Of a stretch of 64,000 nt of DNA, positions 12,045-25,201 are shown piece by piece; the stretch's first letter is position 1; every line of letters begins with the position of its first letter. Source of the DNA: Nicotiana tabacum (lineage: Eukaryota; Streptophyta; Magnoliopsida; Solanales; Solanaceae); NCBI RefSeq assembly GCF_000715075.1, contig NC_134082.1, forward strand, positions 196,963,948 through 197,027,947, in the 5' to 3' direction. Under the pieces are notes generated by a model. The model was given only the letters and a program-made list of their open reading frames with translations. It searched no databases and was not told the DNA's origin. A program made the position numbers and the translations under genes.

Positions 12045-14619
12045 CACTAGAGCTGGCCCTTTTTTCATTCAAACATTTCACTTTTAGCCTGTTTTATTCC
12101 CTCCTCATGTGCATTTCTACCTTTTTATCATTGAACCCATGTTGTTCCTGATTTTCCACCAGTAAAGTCACTAAGCCAACTCAAGTAGTACCCTTTTTCA
12201 CTAGTTAATTCAAAAATCTGTCAGTCTTTTAACTGGCCATTTCTATTTTAAAATTAAACCCCATGCTCTTTCTGATTTTCAACCACTAAAGGCACTTAAC
12301 AACATTATCACTCCCACTAAAGGCACTGATTTTCTAGGGTTCTTGGGCTCAGATTAGGGGTTCGAGCTTTTCTGGTTCAATTCGAACCAAACCAGGCTTG
12401 ATTTGGTCGTGAGGGAGGTCAGGGGAGTAACTGATGTGCATTTGTGATCGGTTAGTATAATTTGAGGTTTGGCTCGAATCTTCAGATGAAGATTCGAGAC
12501 GATGTAGGTTGATTCGAACCAAATGGTTTGCAGATTCGTGTCCAGGGGGTCGAGGTGCACTAGGGGTGTTAATTTGGTGGTCACCGACATCGTTGCCGCC
12601 GGGTTTATGGTGAGGGATGGAAGGGCGGCGCTAGGGTTTGTAAGGGGGAGTTCGTCTCTGAGTTCAGAGAGACGAGAATGAGAGAGGGGGGGGGGGTCTG
12701 GCTTAGGGGGCGTGGGGTAAGGGATTGGGTTATATAGTTAGGGGGAAATTTGATCTGGGCCGTTAGATCATTCAAGATCAATGGCCTGGATTGATCAACT
12801 TAATGGAAACGACGCCGTATGGGTTAAGTGAGACCGGTGGGTCTCTGGGTGAGACGGGTCGGGTTAAGGCGTGGGTATGGAGACGTGATCTTGGCCATTG
12901 ATCAATCTGAGATCAACGGCCCAGATCAAGTATGATCAAAACGACGCCGTTTGGACGTCTCTGAGATTGGCTGATCTGGACCGGGCAAAAAAAGTGCTTT
13001 GGGCCCGATTTTGGGTCCAATTTAAATGGCCCGATTCCGATTTGTCCAATTTTAACTCATTTCTTTTCTTCTTTTAATTCCTTTTCTAAATACTAATCTA
13101 CCAAAAATCCTAAAATAAGTTGTAAAACTACAATTATATTAAAAAGACATTAATTGACTCACACAAGATCAAACATTAGTTAAACAAAATCACACCATTA
13201 AACAATAAAATGACAGAATTACCAAAATAATATTTTTGTGATTTTCATTCATTTAAAAACCAAATACGATTTAATTAATTCCTAATAGTAGAATAAGATC
13301 TTAAATTTATACGCAACATATTTTTTTGTATTTTTTAATTAATAAAAATAAATAATCACAGACAAAAACTACAAATAACTATTCAAAAATGCCACGCAAA
13401 TTCTCAAAATTATACACAAAGACAATTTATTTTATTTTTCGATTTCTTTTGGAGTAATTATCGTGGAAGCAAAAATCACGTGCTCACAATGTCAAAATGT
13501 TAAATCTTGTTTACCTCTTAGAATTCACGCCAATTAAAATTTTAAGCCTTGACTCCTTTAAAAAAGAACAACTTGGAAACTGAAGTGATTTCTTAGAATT
13601 CTCTCTATTTTAATACATGTAATATTCTGTCAACACTTTAGGAATAGTAAAATCCGAATACCATGCCCATAGGGCCGCAATAAAATGAAGACTGATTTAG
13701 TAGAGTGTGTTTAGAACTTTTCTATTCACATATGGAAAGTTACTAAACCACGTGATAAGGCCTTTTGCGTAAGATCAAAATTTAGTTATTATTATCTGAT
13801 AGAAGAATATGTCTTTAGGATTCGGCATGAATTTTGTTGTAAGTTTGAAATACTTGTATGAAAAAATTAGATCCACTTTTTTACTCCATTTGCTGCTTAA
13901 ATCTTTTAAAGTGAATTTTCTATTTAATCCATATAACTCATGTAAATAAAATGATGGCTTTAGAATGTATATGTTAGTCTCTAAGAGATAAAGATCATAA
14001 TTCCTTTGAATGTGTCACGACCCTAAAACTGATCCGATCGTGATGGCGCCTATTGTGAAACTAGGCCAACTGCCACAACTCCCGAATTAACCATTAATCA
14101 ATAAAAGTCATTTTTAAGTCTTTAATTAATTAAATATTTCATAATGAAAGTCTAAATGAACAGTGCGGAATGAATACACAAGCCTGACATCGGGGTGTCA
14201 CAAGTCACGAGCATCTACTAAGGTCAGAATATAAAGAAGAATCCAAAAATGTGCTAAATACAATCTAAGGAAGACAAGAGGGAGAAGAGCAGGGCTGCGA
14301 ACGCCGGGTAGCTAGCTTGCTAACTCTGCTGACTCTGCCACTAAGCAATCTCAGAAATATCTGGATCTGCACACAAGGCGCAGGGAGTAATGTGAGTACT
14401 CCAACTCAGTAAGTAATAAAGGTAAATGAAAGCTGAGCAGTAAGAAAACACGTAAACCACGTCAAAATGCTACAACAAATGTAGGATATTTCCAACACAG
14501 TACAGAAATCATTTACTTCGTAAATCATGCTTAGTTTCGGTAAAAACTTTTTAAAATAATTTTTTTTCAATAGTTTCAAACGAGTGATAAAACAATGAGT
14601 AAACATGATAGAAACGTAA

Positions 14620-15065
14620 AAAGTCCCTCGGGCAAAATATGTACCATAAACCACCCCTCGGGCATAATATCAACAGAACCAGCCCCTCGGGCTATCTCAC
14701 AATCACTCGTAATCAGCCCCTCGGGCATGACATAAATCAAGAACCGCCCCTCGGGCAATAACATGGAACAACATCAGTCCCTCGGGCTATATCATGTCTC
14801 ACACTGGGTACCCGCGCTCACTGGGGGTGTACAGATTTCGGGAGGGGCCCCGTACGATCCAAATGCAATATCAAGCCACCTCGTGGCATAATCATATAGA
14901 CTCTCGGCCTCATATCAAGCCATCTCGAGGCGTAACAAATCAGACCCTCGGCCTAATAATCATGAATCAGTACAACATTGTTGCGGCGCACAACCCGATT
15001 CCATAATATCCTCAAAACACAGGCCATCGGCCTCACTCAGTCAAAAATCTCTCAAGCCACTCGGG
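14620..15065 (-). repeat. CCCCTCGGGC repeat cluster in family B LTR
   Basis: CCCCTCGGGC or CCCTCGGGC occurs about every 30 bp between 14623 and 14790 (six copies), followed by looser 'CTCGGCCT' variants to about 15060. The same cluster occurs in the LTRs at 18860-19250 and 25790-26050. The core CCCTCGGG is close to self-complementary. Confidence 0.75.
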
Positions 15066-16001
15066 CAACAGTAAAACATGATGCTCAACCCAAAATATCA
15101 TTTAAAATATAAAAATGGAGTAATATGGCTGAGTTATGAAAATAGTAGAATACAGCATGACTGAATACAAATATGAAGTCAAAACAGTGAGGAAAAGTAG
15201 TAAAAATCCCCTACGGGTCTAAAACAGTTGGCACGAGGCCTAAATATGGCGTTCAGCCCAAAACATGATAATACTTTCCAAAACACAATGACATCAAACA
15301 AGTTTTAATCAAATACGTGACTTAACAGTCATACGGGACGGACTAAGTCACAATCCCCAACGGTGCACGACCCCACGCTCGTCATCTAGCGTGTGCATCA
15401 CCTCAAAGTAGCACAACGATGTGAAGTCCGGGGTTTCATACCCTCAGGACAGATATTTACAATCATTACTTACCTCATCCGGTCCAAACTCTAGCCCGCA
15501 ATGCCTTTTTCTCTCATCTCGGCCTCCAAATTCTCCAAATCTAGCCAAAAGCAGATTCATCCATCAAACTATGCTAAGGAAACAAAGCCCACTCGAAAAT
15601 ATCCAATTTCCATCAGAAATACCGAAATTGGCCAAACACGGCCCTCGGGCCCATGCCTCGGAATCCAATAAAAATTATATCAATATACTCCTTATTCCGA
15701 CACGGGTTCATTCATATCAAAAGTATCAAAATCGGACCTCAAATGGTCTCTCAAATCACCACTAAAAGCTCTCCAATTAACCAAGCCCTAATCCCCAAAT
15801 TTACCACTAGTTTTCCTATATAATTCAAGCTTACAACCTTAAAAATCATCATAAAAACGAGCTTAGGGACCACTCAATGAATCCTTCTGAAAACCTCCCT
15901 TGAAATTGCTCCCAAAAGCTTCTTCCAGAATGAAGTATTGAGAAAAATGGCCAAAAATTGCGAAGGGTGAAATATATACCTTCTTACCCAGGGATTCCGC
16001 A

Positions 16002-16215
16002 CCTGCGGTCATTTCCCGCTTCTGCGGTCTAAGATACTGCATCTGCGATTTTCACTCATGAGCCCATTTCCACATCTACGATGCAATGTCCGCATCTGCG
16101 CTATCGCAGGTGCGCTCCCTTAGACGCTTCTGCGGTTCTAGCTGACTTAACTCTTTGCCGCATCTGCGGCTCCATCTCCGCTTCTGCGAGCCCGCACCTG
16201 CGGTCCCCTAGCTGC
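16002..16215 (-). repeat. CCGCATCTGCGG-type palindromic array in U3
   Basis: About ten copies of a short CpG-rich element (CGCATCTGCG, CTTCTGCGG, CACCTGCGGT, CGCAGGTGCG) are packed into about 210 bp. The best copy, CCGCATCTGCGG, has 5-base arms around a 2-base centre. A TATA-like GGTATATATTTC lies immediately next to it on the - strand (about 15971-15982), so the array would sit just upstream of the promoter. Confidence 0.75.
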
Positions 16216-17920
16216 AGGTGCGGTTATGACAGCAATAGGAAATCTTCAGCTGCCAACCCAACTCAAAATCTTCCGTCAACCATCCGAAATCACCCTGAGG
16301 CCCCCGGGACCTCAACCAAAAGCACCAACAAGTCATATACCACCATCCAAACTTATACCAATCTTCAAAACACCTCAAACAACATCGAATCAACCAATCC
16401 ACATCAGATTCAAGCCTAAGAATTCCAAAAAATTTTAAATTCCGCTTTCGATCAAAAAGTCTATCAAACCTCGTCCGAATGACCTGAAAGTTTGCACACA
16501 CATCACAAATGATACAACGGACCTACTCCAACTTCCGGAATTTTATTCCGACCTCTATATCAAAATCTCACCTATCAATCGGAAAACACCAAAATTCCAA
16601 TTTCGTCAATTCAAGCCTAAACCTTCCACGGACCTCCAAAATATACTTCCATCACGCTGCTAAGTCCCAAATCACCTAACGAAGTTAATCAAATCATAAA
16701 AATTTCAATCCGAGATCATATACTAACAAGTCAAAACTTGGTCAAACCTTAAGCTTCAAAGTGAGAACTATTCTTCTAAATTCATTCCGATTAACCTGGA
16801 AATCAAAATCGACGATTTACATAAAACACAATACATCACACGGGGCTAGTCAAGCCCGAGAACAGACGAGCGAAGTGCAAAAGCTCAAAACGATCGGTCG
16901 GATCGTTACAGAATGACATGCCTTAGTTATGGCCAGGAAGTTAACTCACACGCTTTCTTTAAAGGAACTTGGATTAGGAACATGGTTTAAGTCCTTATAA
17001 ATTAAAAAAAAAAACATGCAGTAGCGTTGTTAGTTACTAAAATTTATAGCCTTTGATTTCTTTAGTTTTCTTTCTTCTATTAAGTATAGGATGTTTTCTC
17101 TAATATTTCTTCTTTTTTGTTGCCTTGCATGAACAAAGGAGCAAGAAAGAGTCTTATAACAAGACTCAACGACGACACCACCCAAACCAATCCCGTATTA
17201 CATTTGCTCAAATTGCTGCATTTAAATTGCAGCCAGATGATAAAATTCATCTGAAGAGTTGTTGTTATTCTTTTAATATTTATTTCATTGGATGTTGGAT
17301 ATTTGCTTTATATTGTTTGATCGTTACTGTTGAAGTTCATAACATTTTAGCAATCACCTTTAAGTTAAGAGCGATAGATTATTTTCTCGAATTTTTGGAG
17401 CAATACTACTTGGTTGTCTAAAGAAATAAGTCTGTCTTTTCACAAGTTTAAACTTAGAATTTTCCTCTATGAAGAGTAAAAGCGAGACTTTCACACGTTT
17501 TTGAACTCTTGGACAATTCTATTTTCATAGTCTAAACTTTGTTAAAGAAATGGGTTTCACAAAATGAGTTCTTTGAATACTAAAAATCAGATCTTAGTTT
17601 CATTTTTAACACAGTTTGATTACTTTGGATATTTGAGACCTAAATCATATTCCCTTATTCATTGGTTTAAATTAAAAAAAAAAGATTTTATATTCCATCA
17701 CTAATTACTCTAATGTCAATTCACGACAAAACTGGTTTTGATATCTTTACTGATTTAAGTGATCTACATTCAATTTTTGTGTATTTACTCATATGATAGT
17801 ATTTTCTAACTTAAAAATATTTATGATTTGTTTCCTTAAAGTATTTATAAAATATTTATATCTTAAGACAGTAGATCAATTAACCTAAGTTTGGGCGATT
17901 AACCGTTATTAACGGATTTT

Positions 17921-18080
17921 AAAAGGTGCTATATAAAAAACCTTTCTTTTAAGATATTTAAAACCCTTACTTAGAATCTTTAGGTTAATACCATAAACCT
18001 AAAAGGTGATATATAAAAAACCTTTCTTTTAAGATATTTAAAACCCTTACTTAGAATCTTTAGGTTAATACCATAAAAAC
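17921..18080 (+). repeat. 80-bp tandem duplication containing TATA-like motif
   Basis: Bases 17921-18000 and 18001-18080 are nearly identical. I see one change near the start (GGTGCT versus GGTGAT) and a change at the last bases. Each copy begins with AAAAGGTG followed by ATATAAAAAA, so the duplication doubles a TATA-like motif within the LTR-like sequence. Confidence 0.9.
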
Positions 18081-18231
18081 GGAATTTTGTTTAACTTCAA
18101 TAATTGGTGTCCTAATTCACCTTAGAACTAATTAGGTGGTGACTCTCTTAAAATTAATTAAACCTCGGGATTTTCAATATGTTATACTCTAATTTGACTC
18201 GTATTAAAACGGGGTATAACATCCAACGAAG

Positions 18232-18274
18232 ATGAAGGCTGTGAACTCAAAGCGCAACCTGTTTATAGGGTGGC
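18232..18274 (+). pseudogene. Gypsy protease-domain fragment, left of nested insertion
   Basis: These 43 bases read PTKMKAVNSKRNLFIG in one frame. 'KAVNS' followed by a short variable segment occurs in the retropepsin region of plant chromoviruses, before the strand that leads to 'VVPLDxFxxxLGxxF'. That continuation appears at 27730-27780 after the nested element. The left boundary is the LTR-like end at 18231 and the right boundary is the TSD GTGGC (18270-18274). Confidence 0.6.
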
Positions 18275-18859
18275 TGTCACGACCCAAAATCCCAACCCGG
18301 TCGTGATGGCGCCTCTCATGAGGACAAGGCCAGCTAATCAACAAAACAATACATCTCTTTATAATTACTTAGCAGGAATAAGTCTAAATCATGGGCAATA
18401 TAATCTTAAATGCGAAATAAACGTGGTAGAACAAGGAAAACCCTCCCAACTCAGCCCGAAATCAGGGTGTCACAAGTCATGAGCTACTACAGAGTTTACT
18501 AATATTTTACAAAGTCTGGAATTATCATAAATAACAAAGATAAGGGAGAAAACGGGGTTGCGGACGTCAACAACTACCTCGTTACTCCTAGTCACCGCCT
18601 GGTCTGGAAAGAATCAGCGCTCAGGAGCGAACTCAGCTCTGCCTGTATCTGCACACATGGTGCAGGGAGTAATGTGAGTACTCCGACCCAGTGAGTAATA
18701 AAAATAAATAACGACTGAAAACATGAAATCTCATAACGGCACAATATAGCGCTATCCCAAGCAGTAAAATCAGTTATACAGTAAAATAGTGAGTATCAGA
18801 TAATTCTTCTTTTAAAACAGTAAAGACAAATAATTTCCACAGTAAGGATAAATCAAAAG

Positions 18860-19250
18860 CTTGCCCCTCGGGCTCAATATGTAAATCTCAGTATAGTATC
18901 ATCCCCTCGGGCTCACTCCCAACTCACCAGCACACAACATCAGCCCCTCGGGCTCACTCCCAACTCACCACACACAAGCAACGGCCTCTCGGGCCCACTC
19001 ACAACTCACTTGGGTACCCTGCGCTCACTGGGGGTGTGTACAGACTCCGGAGGAGCTCCTACAGCCCAAGCGCAATATCAATAGGCCCATCACACACGAG
19101 GCCTGAAAGCCTCCTCATATAACACTCGAGGCCTGAAAACCTCCTCACATCACTCAACATATCCTCACATATGGCCCTCGGCCTCAATCAGTCCAGAAAA
19201 TAATCATAAGCCTCTTGGGCATCAGTAAAACAATAGTGCTCGACTCAACA
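18860..19250 (-). repeat. CCCCTCGGGC and GAGGCCTGAAAGCC repeats in LTR
   Basis: Copies of CCCCTCGGGCTCA(ct) and the associated 'ACTCCCAACTCACC' recur at about 40-50 bp. They are followed by two 'GAGGCCTGAAA(A/G)CCTCCTCA' units at 19095-19150. The cluster is shared with the other LTR of this element and, more loosely, with the solo LTR at 14013-16910. Confidence 0.7.
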
Positions 19251-20104
19251 ACATTATAAATATCATTAAATCTCGAGTTGAGTATAAATGTAGCTGAGTT
19301 CACAAAATAATATAATTCAATTGGACTGAGTTCAAATAATATTTCAATTCGTGAGGAAAATAGTGATGTAAATTCACAAAAGATTTCAGATAATTGGCAC
19401 GAAGCCCAAATATGGCAATAAGCCCAATCATAGTGAAAAACAATAAATCTTTATCAATTACGCGGTAAAAATATCAACTGGGATGGACCAAGTCACAATC
19501 CCCAATAGCAAATGACCCCGCGCTCATCATACAACGCGTGTCTCACCTCAATATAGCACTATGATGTGTAATCCGGGGTTTCAAATCCTCAGGACATCAT
19601 TTACACTCATTACTCACCTCAAACCGACTACTTCTTTAGCTAGCGACGCCTTTGCCCCTCGAATTAGCCTCCACGTGCGTCGAATCTATCCAAAATCAGA
19701 ACGAATATGCCATAATATGATAAGGGAACAAAGCCCAATCAAAACAATCGAAAAATACAAAAATTCTCGAAATTAGCAAAAACCCGAGCCCCGGGACCAC
19801 GTCTCGAAATTCAATTTTTTTTACATCAACGGGTTCCTTATCTCTCCACGAGTCTAACCATACCAAAATTATCAAATTCCCATAACATTTCGACCCTCAA
19901 ATTCTCAATTCTATCCGAGAGAGTTTCTAACTTTTCCCGCTAAATTCACGGATTAAATGCCAAAACTTGTAATAGATTCGAGTAATCTAACCAAAATTGA
20001 GTTTAGAATACTTACCCCGTTGTTCTCTCCTAAAAACTCCCGAAAAATCGCATTATCCGAGCTCCAAATCGTTAAAAATGGAAAATTTCCCGAACTTAAC
20101 ATTC

Positions 20105-20215
20105 TGTCCGGTACTGTTCACGGGGTTACTGTACACGACACTGTTCACGGGCACTGTTCACGGATCACTGTGCATCCCGCGTGGTTACTGTTCACGGTAC
20201 TGTTCACTGGGTACC
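20105..20215 (-). repeat. ACTGTTCACGG array in U3 (3' LTR)
   Basis: About eight copies of (T)ACTGTTCACGG or close variants (TACTGTACACG, CACTGTGCATC) occupy about 110 bp. The same array is in the other LTR at 26180-26285. It takes the place held by palindromic CGCA-NN-TGCG arrays in related LTRs (16.1, 31.5 and 50.9 kb). Confidence 0.8.
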
Positions 20216-21580
20216 ATTTCTGCAATTTTTCTCCAAATTTTCCTAAGTCCGAAATCACTCCGAGACACCTCTGAAACACTCCCGAGCCCTCGGGGCTCCT
20301 AACCAAACATATGCACTAACTCAACAACATCCTACGAACTTAACCGTGCGATCAAATCACCAAAATAACGTCATATACCATGAATTAAGCTTTAAAATCC
20401 AAGAATTCTTTCAAATTTCATAAAACATCAAATTTTCCATTTTGAGTCCGAAACACATCAAATGACGTCTGTTTTCAACCAGACTTTACAGAAAGTGCTT
20501 AAACCATATATAAGACCTGTACTAGGCACCAAAACTATAATACGGGCCCGATATCATCACTTTCTAATCAAATTTCATTTCTATTTTCCTTAAATATTTT
20601 GAGAAAATAATTATTCTCAAAAATTCATTTCTCGGGCCTGGGACCTCGGAATTCAATGATTCTTGTTCCTATGAGTCACAAATAATGATACAAACATATC
20701 CCTTCAGTCGAAACTCAATTCAGAGCTCATTTACTCAGTTCAATACCCATTTCACTCGTTAAATAATTAACTCACATTTCACGTCAAAAACCCATTCGCG
20801 ACTTGATGAAATTAAACCAAAATTTCCAGATCAGTCCTATAATTCATGATTTAAATTCTGGAAGTCTCGAAATCAAATTTGGATCTTTAGAACTAAAAAT
20901 GAACCTTTAGATCATTACATTTATGCTCAAAACGGCAAAAATCTTCCAAAAATGACCCGTTGGGCATCCGAAACACACCCGAGGCCCCCGGGACCCCGAC
21001 CAATAATACCAACCAGTCCCAAAATATATTACGGACTTTCCCGAGGCCTCAAATCACATCAAACAATGCTAAAATCATGAATCAACCTCCAATCCAAGTT
21101 TTATGAGCTTTAGAATTTCCAACTTCTATTTCCGATGCCGAAACCTATCAAATCACGTCCGATTGACTTCAAATTTTGCACACAAGTCCAAAATGACATA
21201 ACGAAGCTACAGAAATTCTCAGAATTCCATTCCGACCGTCGGATCAAAATTTCACCTATCAACCGGAAATCGCCAAAATACTAACTTCGCGAAAATGAGC
21301 TAATATCTTCACCGGACCTCCAAAATTAATTCCGTTCGCGCTCCTAAGTCATAAATCACCCAACGAAGCTAACCAAATCATAAAAATTCCGATCCGAGCT
21401 CATATACAAATAAGTCAACTCTTGGTCAAACCTTTCAAATTCAAAGCTTTCAACTGAGACTGTTCTTTCAAATTCATTCCAAATTTTCCTGAAAACCAAA
21501 ACCAACAATCTACATTAGTCATAATACATTACACGGGGCAAGTCATGCAAAAGCTCAAAACGACCGGTCGGGTCGTTACA

Positions 21581-21596
21581 TTCTCCCCCACTTAAA
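21581..21596 (-). other. Polypurine tract of LARD-like element
   Basis: The reverse complement reads TTTAAGTGGGGGAGAA directly before the LTR start TGTAACG. A purine run touching the LTR is the plus-strand primer of LTR elements. It fixes the strand and, with the PBS, shows that the element is complete in layout. Confidence 0.85.
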
Positions 21597-24500
21597 CACA
21601 CGTTCGTCCTCGAACGTACTCAGAGTTGTTCTAAAAGCCAACTCGTAGTTGAATGACCTTACCATGCATATACCCGGGGGTGATCCCATGTCACCCTATC
21701 TCATATAGGTCCGATAGCGCAATGAAACTGCATTTCTATATTCCAACCTAGCCCATAAGTCTTTGAACCACATTCCTCTCCTAAAATGATTCACAAGATC
21801 AGAATCTCACATCTATTTTCAGAATAAGCCTGAACAAGCTGTAATCACCCATACTTGCAGTCTTAGGTGCAATCACTTCATATTCCACATAACTCAAACA
21901 CTCATAATGATAACTTCTAATTATAGACGCTGCACACAACTCCCGAATACTGATAGAAAACTCTTCATCCCACGATAAATACTCTAAGATTTCCATGTGC
22001 CATACAAGCAACTCGAATATCAGCAGTCGATCCAGCCCTAAAATGCCGCAATACTATTGAAGTGCCATCAACTTAATCACATTGGCCTTTTTTTCTGAAA
22101 CATATACCCTCTACAAATCACTATGATTAGAAATACAATTTCCTTAATCATCTGAAGATCATTCACCCTAATCAGCTGAAGCTCATTTCTCTAATTACCT
22201 AAAGTTGCCCGTACTGCCTATGAATGTTATGAATTTCCATTCAGAACTGAACCATAACTTTACACACGCAAATCTCAATCCTTCACCACATATCGCATAT
22301 ACCACATCATCCTAAGGTAACATGAGGACTTCAACTCCCTTCCGAACCATGAACGTTTACGTACTCCACTAGACAAGAACTTCCATTGTCCCATCTAGAA
22401 GAAAAATCATTACACATCTCATGCTCTGCATGACATACATAGGTCTTGTTCAAATTCTTACAATACCGACACGACGGATGAGATCTGTATAAATTCATAA
22501 CACCGCCGAATCAACAATTCATTGGGCCTATACTTCTGGCAAGAACTATTACCTTATTATGAACCAAACAATAGTCTTAGCCCCTTAATTTACTTCATAT
22601 ACTTAGATTGCGCTGATCTCGAATTCAATGATCTCGTCTCACCCATTACGAACTGCTCAGGCAATAATCCACCCCAGACATAATCAAAAGCCGCATATGA
22701 TGCCCTAATATGCCAATAGGCTACCAATTCAAATGCGATACAAAAAAAATAAATTTTGGAAGGAATTACCAATCCCACGCACTAATACGGACTTTCCTTA
22801 GAAAACAGGAAGCAAGGCATACAAAATAGCATATAGAAAACTATACTCAACATCACACTGTTGCAGCGTGCAACCCGATCCAGATAACATACCCATGGCG
22901 GCGTGCCACCCGATCCACACATAGATCTCACATAAGGAGATGCACATCGAGCCAAATTTGCTCATTACAACAAAATACCAAGTATCGGTCGTAAGCATGC
23001 TAAGTGCATAATAATATCTCTGAGGAACATATAGCGTTATAAGCTACAAAACTCAAGCACAACTGAGGTGCGATGTACAATCTGAATTTCAAGAGCCAAG
23101 ATGCTCATATAACGTCATTCCTACACAGATTCTCAACACATAGCAATTTCTCAAGTCATCTCACAACTCACACGGCGCAATGTATCACTACGCAAAATAT
23201 CTGACAATGAAACATCAACCTAACTACTCCTTCATGAGGACCGCGTTACTAAAATGTACACATCTGGCCTGATATAGAGCCATTATTCACATTAAATCTA
23301 TCCATCGACTTCAAGCCGATTCTGATCACTCTGAACTAGTCTGATAACCTTTCAAAGATCCATAATAACTCCCATTTTTCTCATAACACACAAGAACAAC
23401 CATCACAATCGGGGTAATCCTCCCCAGTTCACAACCCAATATGCCAAGTGCCCTCCAGGCATGAATCTTTAATTTACGACACCATCAAAAACTTCATACT
23501 TGGTTTACATCTTTAATCAATCAAGTGATCACATGCCACACTTATATAATCTTCCCGTGGGACATACTCCCACAACCTACCACAACAATATCTGGAGCGT
23601 ACCTCCAAACCATCAATCACACTAACGCTGAAGAGCGATCAAGAGTCATTAACCAGGATGCAAAACCCTTTTTACAAAACACCGATCTTAGGTGACGCTG
23701 AAGACAATTCCAACTTACCGTAAACATCGAAACTTATCTCCTGCTCATCCGAGCTCATGACATCTTGTCAAAAATTTTCCTTCACTCGTGCCATTCTCGG
23801 CCTAATTTCCACAACCAGAACTGATTCACCAATATGCATCAAATCGGAACTAACATAGTACATAACCGTATAATCCGCTAACCAATAGCAAGCTCCCCAA
23901 CTTGGCTCAAAGCCATAGATCACAACACATATACTCTATTGCTGCCGTAATACCATGGTGAGATTAAACTCACTTCTTCATAAGCTTGTGGAAACACGAA
24001 TCATCGGAAATTTTAACTCTTCTGCAGTTTTTGCATTCACTCACACAACAGTTAAGCCCACTCTTTAGGCGACAAATTTTTTTACTAAGTCCCAAATTTT
24101 TCAAAAATTTCAGCAGAGTTTCCTTTGTAATTGGGCCTATCCACCTCCCAGAGAATCACCAAAACAATCCTAACAACACGTCCACAACTTGACAAAGTAT
24201 CACAATGTATATCAACAACATTAATCTCAATATTACATGTATTATATTATCAAAATTGATACATGGACATGCGTTGCACCTATTTGAATCATAACACATA
24301 GAAAATACCTTTCAATTCTCCATTATTGGGCTATTCAACCGAGTAAGAACATATTCTTTCTTTAATGTTTTCGACCCTCAAGGTGGTCTCCTTGACTCAA
24401 CGATTTCGTCATAATACATTTACAGAAGCGATCTCAGCTCCCAGACTTATCTAACTAGTATGACAAATAGATTCCCCTCATAAACCAATTACCCACTAGC

Positions 24501-25185
24501 TTTACCTTTAGTTAATATTTTTTTGTATACCTTCCATTGCCATACACATTAAACAATCACTTAATCTTCCTGAGTCTAAACTCATACTGTAATATGAAAT
24601 TTACTTCACTCCAAATATGAGACATAAAAAGATTCTTCACGCACCCATAACTTGGGACTACACATCCTATCACAATGGAAATCATACACTCAATAGTTCA
24701 TCTATCATCCAGTAGACCTCCCTCGTCACTTCCAAGTCATATAGATACATCTCGCAGTACTATCATACTCCTCACGTAGCTATCCAGCCATGATTCCCAC
24801 TAATAGGGACAATACCGAACATAAAGGTTCAAAACACTTGCTCGCACAATCAGCACCTCAGTGCTCAAGCCATAGGCAAGATCCGGCCTCAAGTCCTTTA
24901 GACTGGCCCAACATCAATTTATAGAGATCGCATCTCGCCCCTCGATCGGGGAATTACAAGCCATCGAGGCACATCTGATACTGAGCGCTCATGCGCGCAT
25001 ACGAACGCGTGGAAAGAATTTCAAAAGATTCTTTTCAAGATGAATCAAGGACGCACGATAAGAATTCAAGAATGTGAAGTTTTCCTAAAGGTTCTGCAGC
25101 CTCTCGAGGATAAATACAGACGTCTCTGTACCGATTCGCGAGACTCTACTAAACCAGCTCATGACTCGCGAGACCTAGTAATCTA
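21597..25185 (-). other. Non-coding interior of LARD-like element
   Basis: The 3.6 kb between PPT and PBS has no frame longer than about 70 codons with a recognisable motif on either strand. The leader next to the PBS contains GTCTCGCGAGTCATGAGC, and the block beside the PPT contains TTCGAGGACGAACGTGTGTT. Both resemble ends of Del/Tekay elements. At 22858-22917 it has two copies of the GTTGC...GCAACCCGATCC-type motif that forms a minisatellite at 32.9 kb. The remainder holds nothing I recognise. Confidence 0.65.
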
Positions 25186-25198
25186 GGCTCTGATACCA
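25186..25198 (-). other. Primer-binding site (initiator tRNA-Met type)
   Basis: The reverse complement TGGTATCAGAGCC, three bases from the LTR edge at 25202, is the common plant PBS complementary to the 3' end of initiator tRNA-Met. It identifies 25202-27675 as the 5' LTR of a - strand element. Confidence 0.9.
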
Positions 25199-25201
25199 AC
25201 T

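Larger units (their letters stand above)
9744..13488 (-). mobile_element. Ogre/Tat-type LTR (family A), - strand, 3.7 kb
   Basis: Read on the - strand it starts TGTGAGCACGTGATTTTTGC (right edge 13488), ends in GTGTGACA... at 9744 next to the PBS, and has the standard TG...CA ends. It matches the + strand LTR at 1-2532. It carries a 308-bp internal duplication, a GAA/CAA-rich block, and two motifs of type ACGACGCCGT (12810 and 12943), which I recall from tobacco LTRs. No gene is visible. The bases after 13488 would be flank. I could not verify a target duplication because the other end of the composite is not in the window. Confidence 0.7.
14013..16910 (-). mobile_element. Solo LTR, family B (- strand), TSD GAATG
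   Basis: On the - strand it begins TGTAACGATCC (16910) and ends GGGTCGTGACA (14013). Both ends are flanked by GAATG (14008-14012 and 16911-16915), a 5-bp target duplication. The ends match the LTRs of the 18275-27675 element, as do internal blocks such as 'GCAGGGAGTAATGTGAGTACTCC' (quoted in part) and repeated CCCCTCGGGC. No PBS or PPT adjoins the ends, so recombination between two LTRs has removed the internal region. It holds no gene. The short open frames in it are shadows. Confidence 0.9.
13489..18231 (+). mobile_element. Unassigned LTR-like sequence (family X), 3' end at 18231
   Basis: The pieces 13489-14012 and 16916-18231 flank a solo LTR and are joined across its target duplication. 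The right end reads GGGGTATAACA and stops exactly where the protease reading of the gypsy element resumes (18232). That is what an LTR end looks like. Upstream it contains 'TTGGTGTCCTAATTCACC' and 'AGGTGGTGACTCTC', which are similar in layout to Athila/Ogre LTR 3' ends. The left end is not identifiable because family A sequence abuts at 13489. No gene is recognised in these pieces. Confidence 0.5.
18275..21580 (-). mobile_element. 3' LTR of LARD-like element (3.3 kb)
   Basis: On the - strand it starts TGTAACGACCCGACCGGTCG at 21580 and ends GGGTCGTGACA at 18275. Compared with the other LTR it retains about 830 bp more (roughly 19130-20003), including additional 'GAGGCCTGAAAGCC' units and the sequence just beyond the 20.1-kb array. 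No gene is seen. Confidence 0.9.

Noticed and set aside
16081..16501. Open frames around the CpG-rich array at 16.1 kb
   Set aside because: They arise from the stop-poor, CG-rich repeat units. They overlap on both strands and lack homology.
22798..22998. Short - strand frames in the LARD-like interior as possible retroelement proteins
   Set aside because: No gag, protease, RT or integrase motif, and all are about 60-70 codons, as expected by chance.
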